From Mycobacterium paragordonae (GTDB taxonomy: Bacteria > Actinomycetota > Actinomycetes > Mycobacteriales > Mycobacteriaceae), in assembly GCF_003614435.1 (NCBI RefSeq), contig NZ_CP025546.1, forward strand, positions 4,464,001 through 4,528,000: a stretch of 64,000 bases of DNA, written 5' to 3'. Positions 37,364-45,876 of this stretch are shown one piece after another. Each line of letters starts with the position of its first letter. The first letter of the stretch is position 1. Both the position numbers and the translations under genes were made by a program. The notes under the pieces were generated by a model. It did no database searches, was not told the origin of the DNA, and worked only from the letters and a program-made list of their open reading frames with translations.

Positions 37364-38284
37364 TCAACCCGACAGGTTGAAGTTGCCGTGCTGGCCGTAG
37401 ACGGACAGCGAGATCATCAGGCAGACAAAGGCGGTGACGATCATCGACGACCGGACGGAGCGACCGACGGCCTCCCCCACCCCGGCCGGACCGCCGGACG
37501 CGGTGAACCCGTAGTAGGTGTGCACGACCATCACCCCGGTAGCCATTGTCAGCGCCGACAGGAACGACCACAGCAGATCGTTGGGGTGCAGGAAGGTGGC
37601 GAAGTAATGCTCGTAGACACCACGCGACTGGCCGTACACGGAGATCGTCAGGAATTTCGCCGCGATGAACGACATCAGCACCGCGACGGCGTACAGCGGA
37701 ATGACCACCAGGACACCGGCGATGATGCGTGTCGACGCCAGATAGGTGATCGCCCGGATGCCCATCACTTCAAGCGCGTCGATCTCCTCGTTGATCCGCA
37801 TCGCACCCAGCTGAGCCGTTGCGCCCGCACCGATGGTGGCCGCCAGGGCAAGACCCGCCGTGCACGGCGCGATCATCCGGACGTTCAGGAATGCCGACAG
37901 GAAACCGGTCATCGCTTCGACGCCGATGTTGGACAGCGTGTCGTAGCCCTGGACCGCGACCAGGGCGCCGGTGGTCAGCGTCAGGAAGCCGATGATGCCG
38001 ACGGTGCCCCCGATCACCGCCAACGCGCCTGTGCCCATACCCATTTCGGCGATCAGGCGCAGCAGTTCACCGGGGTACCGACGTACCGCCTCGCCGGTAT
38101 TGGCCAGGGCGCGCCCGTAGAAGGCGGTCTGCTCGCCCAGTTTTCGGGTGGCAGCGGTCAGTCTGGGACCCAGGGTCGCCCACCACGACGGCTCGTCGAC
38201 GACCGCGCCGCGGTGCTGTGTCGCACCCCCCCGCGCGGCGGGTGGCGTCAGTCCCTCGCGCACGGCCGGCGCATCCACACTCAT
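37364..38284 (-). CDS. yrbEB: YrbEB, MlaE-like permease of the Mce importer
   Basis: 306 aa with about five or six membrane segments and the MlaE-family EQ-loop-like motif MRINEEIDALEVMGI, which couples to the ATPase (MceG/Mkl, encoded elsewhere). A 50-residue soluble N-terminal extension precedes the core. Start ATG 38284 overlaps the yrbEA stop. Confidence 0.93.
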   Translation of the reverse strand: MSVDAPAVREGLTPPAARGGATQHRGAVVDEPSWWATLGPRLTAATRKLGEQTAFYGRALANTGEAVRRYPGELLRLIAEMGMGTGALAVIGGTVGIIGFLTLTTGALVAVQGYDTLSNIGVEAMTGFLSAFLNVRMIAPCTAGLALAATIGAGATAQLGAMRINEEIDALEVMGIRAITYLASTRIIAGVLVVIPLYAVAVLMSFIAAKFLTISVYGQSRGVYEHYFATFLHPNDLLWSFLSALTMATGVMVVHTYYGFTASGGPAGVGEAVGRSVRSSMIVTAFVCLMISLSVYGQHGNFNLSG

Positions 38285-39066
38285 CTGGCGGTCACCTTCA
38301 CACCGAGCGCGGTGGTCAGGATATTGATGAAGAACAAAGCCATGAACGAGAACACCACGGTCTCGTTCACCGCGCTGCCCACGCCGGCCGGGCCACCGCC
38401 CACCGACAGGCCCTTGTAGCAGGCGATCAGGCCCGCGGAGACGCCGAACAGCGTCGCCTTGATGAGCGAGATCACCACCTGGGGCAGCCCCGTCAGCAGT
38501 GTCATCCCGGCCACGAACGCTCCCGGTGTGACGTGCTGGACATACACCACGAAGATGTAACTGCCGACCAACCCGGTGACCGCGACCACCGAGTAGAGCA
38601 GCACCGCGACGAAAGTGGCGGCGATGACGCGTGGAACCACCAGTGCCTGAATGGGATTGACGCCGATCACCTTCATCGCGTCGATTTCCTCACGGATGGT
38701 GCGCGCGCCGAGGTCGGCGCACATCGCGGTCGACCCGGCTCCGGAGACCACCATCGCCGTCACGACCGGACCGACCTGCGTCACCGACGCGAGGCCCGCA
38801 CCGGCGCCGGACAGGTCACCAGCGCCGATCTCGACGAGAAGGATGTTCAGCACGAACACGATCAGCACCGTGTAGGGAATCGACAACATGATGGTCGGAA
38901 AAATGGACACCCGGGCGACGAACCAGATCTGCTCGAGTATTTCCCGCCACGCCCACGGCCGCCGCACCATCACCACGAACGTTTCGGCGCAGAGCTTGAA
39001 AAAGTCGCCCAGCGCGTTCATGGGCCTGGCGATAGTTTTCGCGACAGTTGTAGTCACAGTCTGCAC
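38281..39066 (-). CDS. yrbEA: YrbEA, MlaE-like permease of the Mce importer
   Basis: 261 aa, about five membrane segments, MlaE motif RTIREEIDAMKVIGVNP and the GGGPAGVGSAV segment. First gene of the operon. The start is uncertain: GTG 39066 (MQTVTTT) and GTG 39057 (MTTTVAKT) are both in frame and neither has a clear ribosome binding site. A 20-codon upstream frame (ATG 39116, beginning MQLWKQLSKQLW) ends in a TGA that overlaps GTG 39057 as GTGA, so translation could be coupled. Confidence 0.9.
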   Translation of the reverse strand: MQTVTTTVAKTIARPMNALGDFFKLCAETFVVMVRRPWAWREILEQIWFVARVSIFPTIMLSIPYTVLIVFVLNILLVEIGAGDLSGAGAGLASVTQVGPVVTAMVVSGAGSTAMCADLGARTIREEIDAMKVIGVNPIQALVVPRVIAATFVAVLLYSVVAVTGLVGSYIFVVYVQHVTPGAFVAGMTLLTGLPQVVISLIKATLFGVSAGLIACYKGLSVGGGPAGVGSAVNETVVFSFMALFFINILTTALGVKVTAR

Positions 39067-39145
39067 CCCCCCGGGCTATTCCAAAGTTGCTTCGAAAGCT
39101 GCTTCCACAGTTGCATGAGCCCCATATCGGCCCCGTTACGCCGAC

Positions 39146-39198
39146 ATCACGAATGAATTCGTGATCTTTCGTAAAGCGTTGCCCCGCAACGACTTACG
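39146..39198. promoter_or_regulatory. Two adjacent palindromes upstream of the mce operon
   Basis: 39146-39165 is a perfect 9-2-9 palindrome (ATCACGAAT-GA-ATTCGTGAT). Next to it, 39170-39182 and 39186-39198 form a 13-3-13 inverted repeat with 11 of 13 pairs, core CGTTGC-CCC-GCAACG. They lie 80-132 nt before the first mce gene. The first has the size of a TetR or GntR operator. The region 39067-39328 otherwise holds no gene I can support. Confidence 0.6.
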
Positions 39199-39328
39199 CG
39201 CACTCATAAGACGGGCCACACCGCGCCGCCTGAATGCAGATAGAAACATGACGCCAGCTTACGAAAAACGCGATCCACTTCCCAGCTTTGCAATCACCGG
39301 GAAATCAACTGTGGAACGTGTGCGCGCT

Positions 39329-41200
39329 TCAGCCTATGTTTGCGCCGCCTTCGGCGATGCGGCGTACCGCACGCAGAAATACATCGATCTCCTCATAGGT
39401 GTTGTAGAACGCGAATGAGGGACGGACGGTCGCCTCCAGACCATAGCGGCGCAGGATCGGTTGCGCACAGTGATGTCCGGCACGTACCGCGATGCCTTCC
39501 GCGTTGAGGGCCTTGCCGACCTCGAGTGGCTCATGCCCGGCCAGCACGAAAGACAGCACACTGGCTTTCTCGTCTGCGGTGCCGACCAGGCGCACACCCG
39601 GGATGTCGGCCAGTCGCGGCGTCGCATACTCCAGCAGCGCGTGCTCGTAGGCGGCGATGCGCTCGATGCCCACCTTCTCGACGTAGCGCAGCGCCTCGCC
39701 CAGTCCGACCGCGTCGGCGATGTTGCCGGTGCCGGCCTCGAACTTGTTGGGAAGTCCCTGGTACAGCGAGCGTTCCAGCGTGACGTCGGCGATCATGTTG
39801 CCGCCACCCTGCCACGGCGGTGTCTCGGCCAGCGCCTCCTCGCTCCCGTAGAGCACGCCGATACCGGTCGGGCCGTAGATCTTGTGCCCGGAGAACACGA
39901 AGAAGTCGACACCGAGTTCGGCGACGTCAATCGGCAGATGGGGAATCGACTGCGCGCCGTCGATCAGCACCCGCGCGCCGTACCGGTGACCCAGCGCGAC
40001 GATCTTCTCGACCGGCGTCACGGTGCCCAGAGCGTTCGAAACCTGAGTGGCGGCAACGAGTTTGGTCTTCGGTCCGAGCAAGTCTTCGAACTCCGACAGC
40101 AGCAGGTTGCCGGCGTCGTCCACCGGGGCCACCTTGAGGACGGCACCGGTCTGCTGCGAAACCAGTTGCCACGGAACGATGTTCGCGTGGTGCTCGAGAC
40201 GGGTGATGACGATCTCGTCGCCGGGCTTGAGATGCTTGCCGCCCCAGGCATAGGCCACCAGGTTGATGGCCTCGGTGGTGCCGCGCACGAAGATGTTCTG
40301 CTCGGACTTCGGGGCACCGATGAACCGCCGCACCGTGTCACGGGCCTCTTCGTAGGCGTCGGTGGCCCGCGCGGCCAGTTCGTGCGCGGCGCGGTGGATG
40401 TTGGAGTTCTCGTGGGAATAGAAGTACGCCAACCGGTCGATCACCACTTGCGGCTTCTGAGTGGTGGCCGCGTTGTCGAACCAGATCAGCGGCTTGCCGT
40501 TGACCGTCTCCTTCAGGATCGGGAAGTCCGCTCGCACCGCGTTGACATCGAACACCTCGTGCTCGTCCGGAAGCTGCGGCACCGGCTCCGACAGCAGGAA
40601 GTGGTAGTTCGCCTCGTCGCCCGCCACCTCGGCGGCCGGCGCATCAGACCAGCCCAGGTGGGCGACCGACGGCGCGTCCCCCGGCCACCCTGGTGCCGAC
40701 CCGCGCGGCGCGGGCGGGGCGGTGGGGGGCGCGCCGGCCAGCACCCCGGGGATCGTCGGGACGATGCCCGAGGACGGTACGGCGAAGACGCTGAAATCAC
40801 CGGGCAGGAAAGGATCGGCCACCGACCCGGCGGTTTGTGCCGCCGATGGACCGGCCGTCGTGTCCGGCACGCTGCCGCGGGGAGCGACCGGCACCGTCTC
40901 CGGCAGCCCGGGTTCCGGACCGGGGGACGCAGGTGCGGGCAGATAGATGTCGGAGACGCCGATGAACGGCACGGGGTTCGGCAGCGCCTCGGACGTTCCG
41001 AAAGCCGTTGCCCCGGCGGAATTGGCCGCGGTGGTGTCCGGGACGTTCCCGCGGGGAGCCGGCGGTACCGACTGGGGCGGGCTGTCCGGTCCCGGCCTGA
41101 TGCTGGCCGCGTACAGCTGACTGGCCAGCGCCGCGAGTTCAGCCGCGCTGACCGGTAGGTCGCTTTCGGCGTCTACCGAGCGGTACTCACTTGTACTCAT
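39329..41200 (-). CDS. Cysteine desulfurase with disordered encapsulation domain (family 2A encapsulin cargo)
   Basis: 623 aa. Residues 1 to about 215 are Pro/Ala-rich and presumably disordered, with three related motifs: VPPAPRGNVPDTTA (about 45-58), VPVAPRGSVPDTTA (about 103-117) and APPAPRGSAPGW (about 161-172). The rest is a SufS-type (class II) desulfurase: WFDNAATTQKP, RGTTEAINLVAYAWG, TRLEHHANIVPW, the PLP lysine in FSGHKIYGPTGIG and the catalytic cysteine in RAGHHCAQPILRR. It takes sulfur from cysteine as a persulfide. In family 2A systems this N-terminal domain directs loading into the shell. The ATG at 41200 lies 14 nt inside the encapsulin gene. Confidence 0.95.
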   Translation of the reverse strand: MSTSEYRSVDAESDLPVSAAELAALASQLYAASIRPGPDSPPQSVPPAPRGNVPDTTAANSAGATAFGTSEALPNPVPFIGVSDIYLPAPASPGPEPGLPETVPVAPRGSVPDTTAGPSAAQTAGSVADPFLPGDFSVFAVPSSGIVPTIPGVLAGAPPTAPPAPRGSAPGWPGDAPSVAHLGWSDAPAAEVAGDEANYHFLLSEPVPQLPDEHEVFDVNAVRADFPILKETVNGKPLIWFDNAATTQKPQVVIDRLAYFYSHENSNIHRAAHELAARATDAYEEARDTVRRFIGAPKSEQNIFVRGTTEAINLVAYAWGGKHLKPGDEIVITRLEHHANIVPWQLVSQQTGAVLKVAPVDDAGNLLLSEFEDLLGPKTKLVAATQVSNALGTVTPVEKIVALGHRYGARVLIDGAQSIPHLPIDVAELGVDFFVFSGHKIYGPTGIGVLYGSEEALAETPPWQGGGNMIADVTLERSLYQGLPNKFEAGTGNIADAVGLGEALRYVEKVGIERIAAYEHALLEYATPRLADIPGVRLVGTADEKASVLSFVLAGHEPLEVGKALNAEGIAVRAGHHCAQPILRRYGLEATVRPSFAFYNTYEEIDVFLRAVRRIAEGGANIG

Positions 41201-42119
41201 GGAACTGGTCCACCGCGACGTCGTCGAGCACAGCGAGAGCATCGTCGGTGAGCACGGCCAGGGAGGTGTACAGCGTGACCAGGTATGTCGCGATGGCCGA
41301 CTTATTGATGCCCGTGAAGCGCACCGACAGACCCGGCGCCTGCTCACCGACCAGGCCCGGCTGGAACAGGCCCACCACGCCCTGGCGCTCCTCACCGGTG
41401 CGCACCAGGATGATCTTGGTCTTGCCGTCCTCGACCGGCACCTTGTCCGATGGAATGATCGGAATGCCGCGCCAGGTGATGAACTGCGCGCCGAACAGGC
41501 TCACCACCACCGGGGGCACCCCGCGGTAAGTGGCCTCGCGGCCGAACGCGGCGACGCCCAACGGGTGGGTCAAGAAGAAGCTCGGCGTCTTCCACACCTT
41601 GGTGATCAAGGCGTCCAGATCATCCGGAGTCGGCGCGCCAACCAGTGTCTGAATGGTCTGCTCCGGGGTCGCCTGCGCCAGCAGCCCGTACTCGGGGCTG
41701 TTGACCAGTTCGAACTCCTGGCGCTCCTTGATGGTCTCGATGGTTAGCCGCAGCTGCTGGGCGATCTGGTCGTGCGGGCTGGAATACAGGTCGGAGACTC
41801 GGGTGTGAATGTCGAGCAGCGTGGAGATGGTCCGCAGCGTGTACTCGCGCGGACTGGTCTCGTAGTCGACATAGGTCTCGGGCAGTGGCTCGTCGATGCT
41901 GGCGCCGGCCTCGGCCTTAACGGCGACCTGGTCGGGGTTGATCACACGGTTGACCCGGTAGATGCCGGCCTCGACCGGGACCCAGCTCAGCAGATGCAAC
42001 AGCCAGCGCGGCGTAATGGTGGAGAGCTGCGGAACGGTCTTCGTGGCGTTGGCGAGCTGGCGGGCCGCGAGGTCGCCCAGCGCTTGTGACTCGTTCTGCG
42101 ACCCCTGAGCTGAAGTCAT
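41187..42119 (-). CDS. Family 2A encapsulin shell protein (MMP-I / SrpI type)
   Basis: 310 aa, full length. HK97-fold shell protein related to the 35-kDa major membrane protein I of M. leprae and M. avium and to SrpI of cyanobacteria. Recognised by LSTITPRWLLHLLSWVPVEA, YRVNRVI, YVDYETSPREYTLRTISTLL, RQEFELVNSPEYGLL, KVWKTPSFFLTHPLGVAAFG and FQPGLVGEQAPGLSVRF. It assembles a protein nanocompartment enclosing the desulfurase. ATG 42119 has GGAAAGGA upstream. It shares a divergent promoter region with the cysteine leader and cysK-cysE. Confidence 0.95.
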   Translation of the reverse strand: MTSAQGSQNESQALGDLAARQLANATKTVPQLSTITPRWLLHLLSWVPVEAGIYRVNRVINPDQVAVKAEAGASIDEPLPETYVDYETSPREYTLRTISTLLDIHTRVSDLYSSPHDQIAQQLRLTIETIKERQEFELVNSPEYGLLAQATPEQTIQTLVGAPTPDDLDALITKVWKTPSFFLTHPLGVAAFGREATYRGVPPVVVSLFGAQFITWRGIPIIPSDKVPVEDGKTKIILVRTGEERQGVVGLFQPGLVGEQAPGLSVRFTGINKSAIATYLVTLYTSLAVLTDDALAVLDDVAVDQFHEYK

Positions 42120-42189
42120 GGTCGTCCTTTCCCTGTGTGGTCGGACATGCGCCGGGTACCGGGCCTCCCAATCAGAGAGGCCATCATGC

Positions 42190-42202
42190 CGCAACGGTTG
42201 CG
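42190..42202. promoter_or_regulatory. Palindrome between encapsulin and cys operon
   Basis: CGCAAC-G-GTTGCG is a perfect 6-1-6 inverted repeat, 71 nt upstream of the encapsulin ATG and 104 nt upstream of the polycysteine leader. It is a possible site for one regulator acting on both directions. No regulator gene is adjacent. Confidence 0.35.
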
Positions 42203-42292
42203 CGAATGCGCGCCGAGCCTACGCACGCAAGGGCGCACCCGCCAAGGGTTAAAACCGCGGCTGAGCCGAACCACGGGGATTGGCGCATGCTT

Positions 42293-42306
42293 TATAGTGG
42301 ACGACA
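42293..42306 (+). promoter_or_regulatory. -10 element for leaderless transcription of the cysteine leader
   Basis: TATAGT at 42293-42298 matches TANNNT and ends 7 nt before the A of the leader ATG at 42306. This is the spacing expected if transcription begins at that A, giving a leaderless mRNA, which mycobacteria translate efficiently. Confidence 0.65.
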
Positions 42307-42383
42307 TGCAACAGGCCGTCCAGCTGCGCTTTGTCCGCACGCGCTGTTCCGCCATGAACTGTTGTTGTTGTTGTTCCTGTTGA
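42306..42383 (+). CDS. Polycysteine leader peptide, leaderless
   Basis: 25 codons ending ...RCSAMNCCCCCSC then TGA: five consecutive TGT codons, then Ser, Cys and stop; seven Cys in all. Polycysteine leaderless short ORFs are known in mycobacteria as cysteine-responsive attenuators of downstream operons. The downstream genes here (thioester-domain-like protein, cysK, cysE) make cysteine, which fits exactly. A promoter -10 at 42293 places the transcript start at its ATG. Stalling at the TGT run when Cys-tRNA is low would change the RNA fold in front of the next gene. Confidence 0.88.
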   Translation: MQQAVQLRFVRTRCSAMNCCCCCSC

Positions 42384-42472
42384 TTCCTGACGAAATCTGA
42401 CCGTCCAGAAATCACCGCGCTCCCGACGTAATTCGGTGTTGCCGCGCGCTATCTGCCTCCAGGAAGAGCAAC
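42367..42472 (+). promoter_or_regulatory. Predicted attenuator: Cys codons pair with the downstream ribosome binding site
   Basis: GTTGTTGTTCCTG (42367-42379, inside the Cys codon run) can pair with CAGGAAGAGCAAC (42460-42472), which contains the AGGAAG ribosome binding site of the next gene. Of 13 positions, 11 are Watson-Crick pairs, one is G-U and one is a mismatch. With plentiful cysteine the ribosome clears the leader and the site can be masked. Stalled ribosomes on the Cys codons would keep the site open. Pairing is seen in sequence; the mechanism is inferred. Confidence 0.6.
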
Positions 42473-42477
42473 CATCC

Positions 42478-43761
42478 ATGACCGTTTTGTCCATTCCCAC
42501 CCGTGCTCCGGCGCCGGTGGCGACCCGCAAGCGTCTACGGGTGCGGCCGGCCGCCGAGCCGCAGCGCATGACCCGGTACCGCGGCGGCACCTACTCACAC
42601 ACGGTCGACAAGATCGTCTTCACCGACGGCAGCACCGCCCGCACCGATCTGATCAGGCTCAATCCCAATCTGCAGGCGTACTCGCTGGACTTCGCCGGCA
42701 TCGCGCCGCACCACCCGTCGCCGTATCAGGTGGGCACCTGGTCGGCGTTGCCGCATCTGCGCACCCGCGGCTGCGAAGCCGAGGTGGAATGGATCTTGCG
42801 GCACTCGTTCCCCATGCGTTCCACGGTCGAGCTGAGCCGGCGATTGCGCGAGGCCGGTTACCCGCTCGGAGCATCCAACATCAGCGAGCACGAAGCCATC
42901 GCGGGAACCCAGGCCGCGATCTGGCACTTCACCAACGGCCTGGCCCTGGACACCCGGCCCCTGCACGCCCCCATCGCGGTGCACCGCGAGCACGGGGTTC
43001 TCACCTTCGAATTCCAGGGGCAACCGCAGCTCGGCGGCTTTTCGTTGTGGTCCTCGTCAGAAGTCCCGTTCAGCGTCCGGCTGCAGAAGTCCGCGGACGG
43101 CGTGGCCTGGCAGGACGTGTCGGGTTCGCAACTGGCTGTGAACACCGGCAGGGGCCGCTACCAGCGCACGCTGGGCGTCGGCAGCACCTTGTCCAGGAGC
43201 AGTCACGGCCGCGGCAGCAGCGGCTACCGGTACTACCGGTTGGTCGCCTCTACCGCCGACAGCGCGCCCGCGATCGACCATGTCGACTTCTGGCTCACCG
43301 GCAGCGGGCACTACCGCAACGCCGACCGCACCGTGCACCTCTACAACTACCTCTTGGCCGGGGCCTACACGGCCCTGCGGGCGACCCGGGAGCCGCTGAT
43401 CGACACCGCAGCGGTAGTCGACCACGACCTGGTCGGTCCTTTCCAGGTCAGCGTCCCGTTGACGGTCAGCGCCACCGGCGACCAGGTCCTCCTCGATGCT
43501 GACGGAGCGGTGCTCGACGGGACGATCGAACCCGGCACCGACTTCTACCTACGTTTCACTCCGGGTAGCCCGGGAATAACCCTGACGGCAACCACGTCCC
43601 ATGTACTCAGTGGACGGGTCGTGACCGGGGTCGCACTTGCCGGGCCATCCCACCGGCTGACACCGGTTGCCCTCACCACCCCCACACGCGTGACAATTGA
43701 GTTCGACATCACCTGGGATGCCGACCAGACCTGCCCCGACGTCGTTGGAGAATGTGGATGA
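42478..43761 (+). CDS. Thioester (TQXA) domain-like protein lacking the thioester cysteine and signal peptide
   Basis: 427 aa. The N-terminal part fits the thioester domain of Gram-positive surface adhesins. The first motif, aromatic-C-hydrophobic-D-hydrophobic-x4-P, appears as [10 protein letters not shown] (68-77), with Ser69 in place of Cys. The second is TQAAIW (144-149) with Gln145 intact. A Cys-Gln thioester therefore cannot form. There is no signal peptide, membrane segment or sorting signal: the start [20 protein letters not shown] is basic but not hydrophobic. The middle and C-terminal parts are beta-rich and end in [12 protein letters not shown] 42478 follows AGGAAG. The stop overlaps the cysK start (ATGA), so it is the first gene of the cysteine operon. 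Function unknown. Confidence 0.8.
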   Translation: MTVLSIPTRAPAPVATRKRLRVRPAAEPQRMTRYRGGTYSHTVDKIVFTDGSTARTDLIRLNPNLQAYSLDFAGIAPHHPSPYQVGTWSALPHLRTRGCEAEVEWILRHSFPMRSTVELSRRLREAGYPLGASNISEHEAIAGTQAAIWHFTNGLALDTRPLHAPIAVHREHGVLTFEFQGQPQLGGFSLWSSSEVPFSVRLQKSADGVAWQDVSGSQLAVNTGRGRYQRTLGVGSTLSRSSHGRGSSGYRYYRLVASTADSAPAIDHVDFWLTGSGHYRNADRTVHLYNYLLAGAYTALRATREPLIDTAAVVDHDLVGPFQVSVPLTVSATGDQVLLDADGAVLDGTIEPGTDFYLRFTPGSPGITLTATTSHVLSGRVVTGVALAGPSHRLTPVALTTPTRVTIEFDITWDADQTCPDVVGECG

Positions 43762-44690
43762 CCATCGCGGAGAACATCACACAACTGATCGGCCACACCC
43801 CGCTGGTCCGACTGCGCAAAGTCACCGACGGCGCGGTGGCCGACGTGGTCGCCAAGCTCGAGTCGTTCAATCCCGGCGGCAGTGTGAAGGACCGGATCGG
43901 CGTGGCCATGATCGACGCCGCCGAGAAAGCGGGCCTGATCAAGCCCGACACCATCATCGTCGAGCCCACCAGCGGAAACACCGGCATCGCGCTGGCCATG
44001 GTGGCCGCCGCGCGCGGTTACAAGTGCGTGCTGACCATGCCGGAGACGATGAGCACCGAGCGGCGGATCCTGCTGCGTGCCTACGGCGCCGAGCTGGTGC
44101 TGACCCCGGGTTCGGAAGGGATGGCCGGTGCCATTGCCAAGGCCGAGGAGCTGGCCAAGAGCGACGAGCGCTACTTCATGCCGCAGCAGTTCGAGAATCC
44201 GGCGAACCCGGCGGTTCACGCGGTGACCACGGCCGAAGAGATCTGGAAGGACACCGACGGCAAGATCGACATCTTCGTCTCAGGGATCGGAACCGGCGGC
44301 ACCATCACCGGCGTCGCGCAGACGATCAAGGAACGCAAGCCCTCGGTGCAGTTCGTCGCCGTGGAACCGTCAGCGTCGCCGGTGTTGTCCGGCGGGCAGA
44401 AGGGGCCGCACCCGATTCAGGGCATCGGCGCCGGGTTCATTCCGCCGGTGCTGGACATGGGGCTGGTCGACGAGGTTGTCACCGTCGAGAACGACGAGTC
44501 GCTGACCCTGGCCCGACGGTTGGCCGCCGAAGAGGGATTACTGGTCGGCATCTCGTCGGGGGCGGCGGTCGCGGCGGCCCTCAAGGTCGCCCGGCGGCCC
44601 GAGAACACCGGCAAACTGATCGTCGTCGTCCTGCCCTCGTCCGGCGAGCGCTATCTGAGCACCGTCCTGTTCTCCGATCTGAGCGACTAG
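43758..44690 (+). CDS. cysK: Cysteine synthase A (O-acetylserine sulfhydrylase)
   Basis: 310 aa PLP enzyme making cysteine from O-acetylserine and sulfide. Seen: the PLP lysine in [16 protein letters not shown], the substrate loop [13 protein letters not shown], the phosphate-binding loop [10 protein letters not shown], and the C-terminal [13 protein letters not shown]. The ATG overlaps the previous stop; 2 nt then separate it from cysE. Corresponds to cysK1 (Rv2334). Confidence 0.97.
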   Translation: MTIAENITQLIGHTPLVRLRKVTDGAVADVVAKLESFNPGGSVKDRIGVAMIDAAEKAGLIKPDTIIVEPTSGNTGIALAMVAAARGYKCVLTMPETMSTERRILLRAYGAELVLTPGSEGMAGAIAKAEELAKSDERYFMPQQFENPANPAVHAVTTAEEIWKDTDGKIDIFVSGIGTGGTITGVAQTIKERKPSVQFVAVEPSASPVLSGGQKGPHPIQGIGAGFIPPVLDMGLVDEVVTVENDESLTLARRLAAEEGLLVGISSGAAVAAALKVARRPENTGKLIVVVLPSSGERYLSTVLFSDLSD

Positions 44691-44692
44691 CC

Positions 44693-45400
44693 ATGCTGGA
44701 CGCCATACGGCGCGACATTCGAGTGGCCAGGGAGCGAGATCCGGCCGAGCCCACCACGCTGGAGGTGATCTTCGCCTACCCCGGTGTGCACGCCGTCTGG
44801 GGCCACCGGATCAGCCACTGGCTGTGGCAGCGCGGTAGGCGGCTACTCGCGCGGACACTGGCGGAGTTCACCCGGATCCTGACCGGCGTCGAAATCCATC
44901 CCGGCGCCACGCTGGGACCCGGACTGTTCATCGACCACGCGACCGGTGTGGTGATCGGGGAAACCGCGGAGGTGGGCGAGGACGTCACCATCTTCCACGG
45001 TGTCACCCTCGGCGGCACCGGCCGCGACAGAGGCAAACGCCACCCCACCATCGGCGACCGGGTGACCATCGGGGCCGGCGCCAAGGTGCTCGGCGCGATC
45101 AAGATCGGCGACGACAGCCGGATCGGCGCGAACTCCGTCGTGGTCAAGGAGGTACCGGCCAGCGCGGTGGTGGTCGGCGTTCCGGGGCAGATCGTCAGCC
45201 GGCCGGGCCCAGCCAGCGAGGACGAATCGAAGCTGCCGGACCTGGTGGGTGCGAGCCTGAAATCCTTACTCACCCGGGTGACCAGGCTGGAAGGCAACCG
45301 GTCCGGCGCGCCGAACGGCCAGCGGCCGGGCGCATCGACCGACCGTGTCATCCGTCCGCCGGAGGCGGGCGTCTGGTACGGCGAGGACTTCTCGATCTAG
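44693..45400 (+). CDS. cysE: Serine O-acetyltransferase
   Basis: 235 aa. Left-handed beta-helix acetyltransferase supplying O-acetylserine to CysK. The hexapeptide core is about 60-165 ([20 protein letters not shown], then [20 protein letters not shown]). Catalytic histidines are expected in IDHAT and IFHGV. The C-terminal tail (ending WYGEDFSI) closes with an isoleucine, as needed to insert into the CysK active site in a cysteine synthase complex. Confidence 0.96.
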   Translation: MLDAIRRDIRVARERDPAEPTTLEVIFAYPGVHAVWGHRISHWLWQRGRRLLARTLAEFTRILTGVEIHPGATLGPGLFIDHATGVVIGETAEVGEDVTIFHGVTLGGTGRDRGKRHPTIGDRVTIGAGAKVLGAIKIGDDSRIGANSVVVKEVPASAVVVGVPGQIVSRPGPASEDESKLPDLVGASLKSLLTRVTRLEGNRSGAPNGQRPGASTDRVIRPPEAGVWYGEDFSI

Positions 45401-45434
45401 GGAATATCAGGTTGGCAAAAGTGTTGGTGGGCTC

Positions 45435-45854
45435 GTGAGCTCTGTCGTCATCGCCGGATTGGCCATTGCCGCGGCCCTGGTCGCGGCCTGCCTGATCGGC
45501 TGCGTGGTCAACCAGCGGTCGGGTGTGCTGCGGGACGCCAAAGGGGCCGCAGACCACGACAATTCTGATCTGGGGCTGTCGGAGACGGGTCCGACCATCC
45601 TGCATTTCAGTGCGGATTGGTGTGGGCCGTGTGCCGCGGTGCGTCGCGTGGTCGATCAGGTGTGCGCCGAACTTCCCGATGTGGCGCATGTCGAGCTGGA
45701 CATCGACGCGAACCCGGCGGCGGCCAAGCGCCTGTCGGTGCTGTCGCTGCCCACCACCTTCATCTTCGACGCGCAGGGACAGCAGCGTCACCGCACCGCG
45801 GGCGTCCCCAAAGCCGCCGACCTGCAAGCGGCGTTGCAACCACTTAGGGTCTGA
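45435..45854 (+). CDS. Membrane-anchored thioredoxin-like protein
   Basis: 139 aa. One N-terminal hydrophobic segment (about 4-24, IAGLAIAAALVAACLIGCVV), then a thioredoxin fold with the active site SADWCGPCAAV and the cis-proline loop SLPTTF. Probably a thiol-disulfide reductase at the membrane. GTG 45435 is the first in-frame start after cysE (35 nt). It pairs with the following DUF4395 gene, and the locus suggests work on sulfur or persulfide chemistry (inference). Confidence 0.85.
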   Translation: MSSVVIAGLAIAAALVAACLIGCVVNQRSGVLRDAKGAADHDNSDLGLSETGPTILHFSADWCGPCAAVRRVVDQVCAELPDVAHVELDIDANPAAAKRLSVLSLPTTFIFDAQGQQRHRTAGVPKAADLQAALQPLRV

Positions 45855-45876
45855 GTTTCAGCGAAAGGAGCAGTTG

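Noticed and set aside
42360..42380. TGT repeats as a simple microsatellite
   Set aside because: They lie in frame at the end of a leaderless ORF with a correctly spaced -10 and upstream of cysteine genes, so a leader peptide explains them better.
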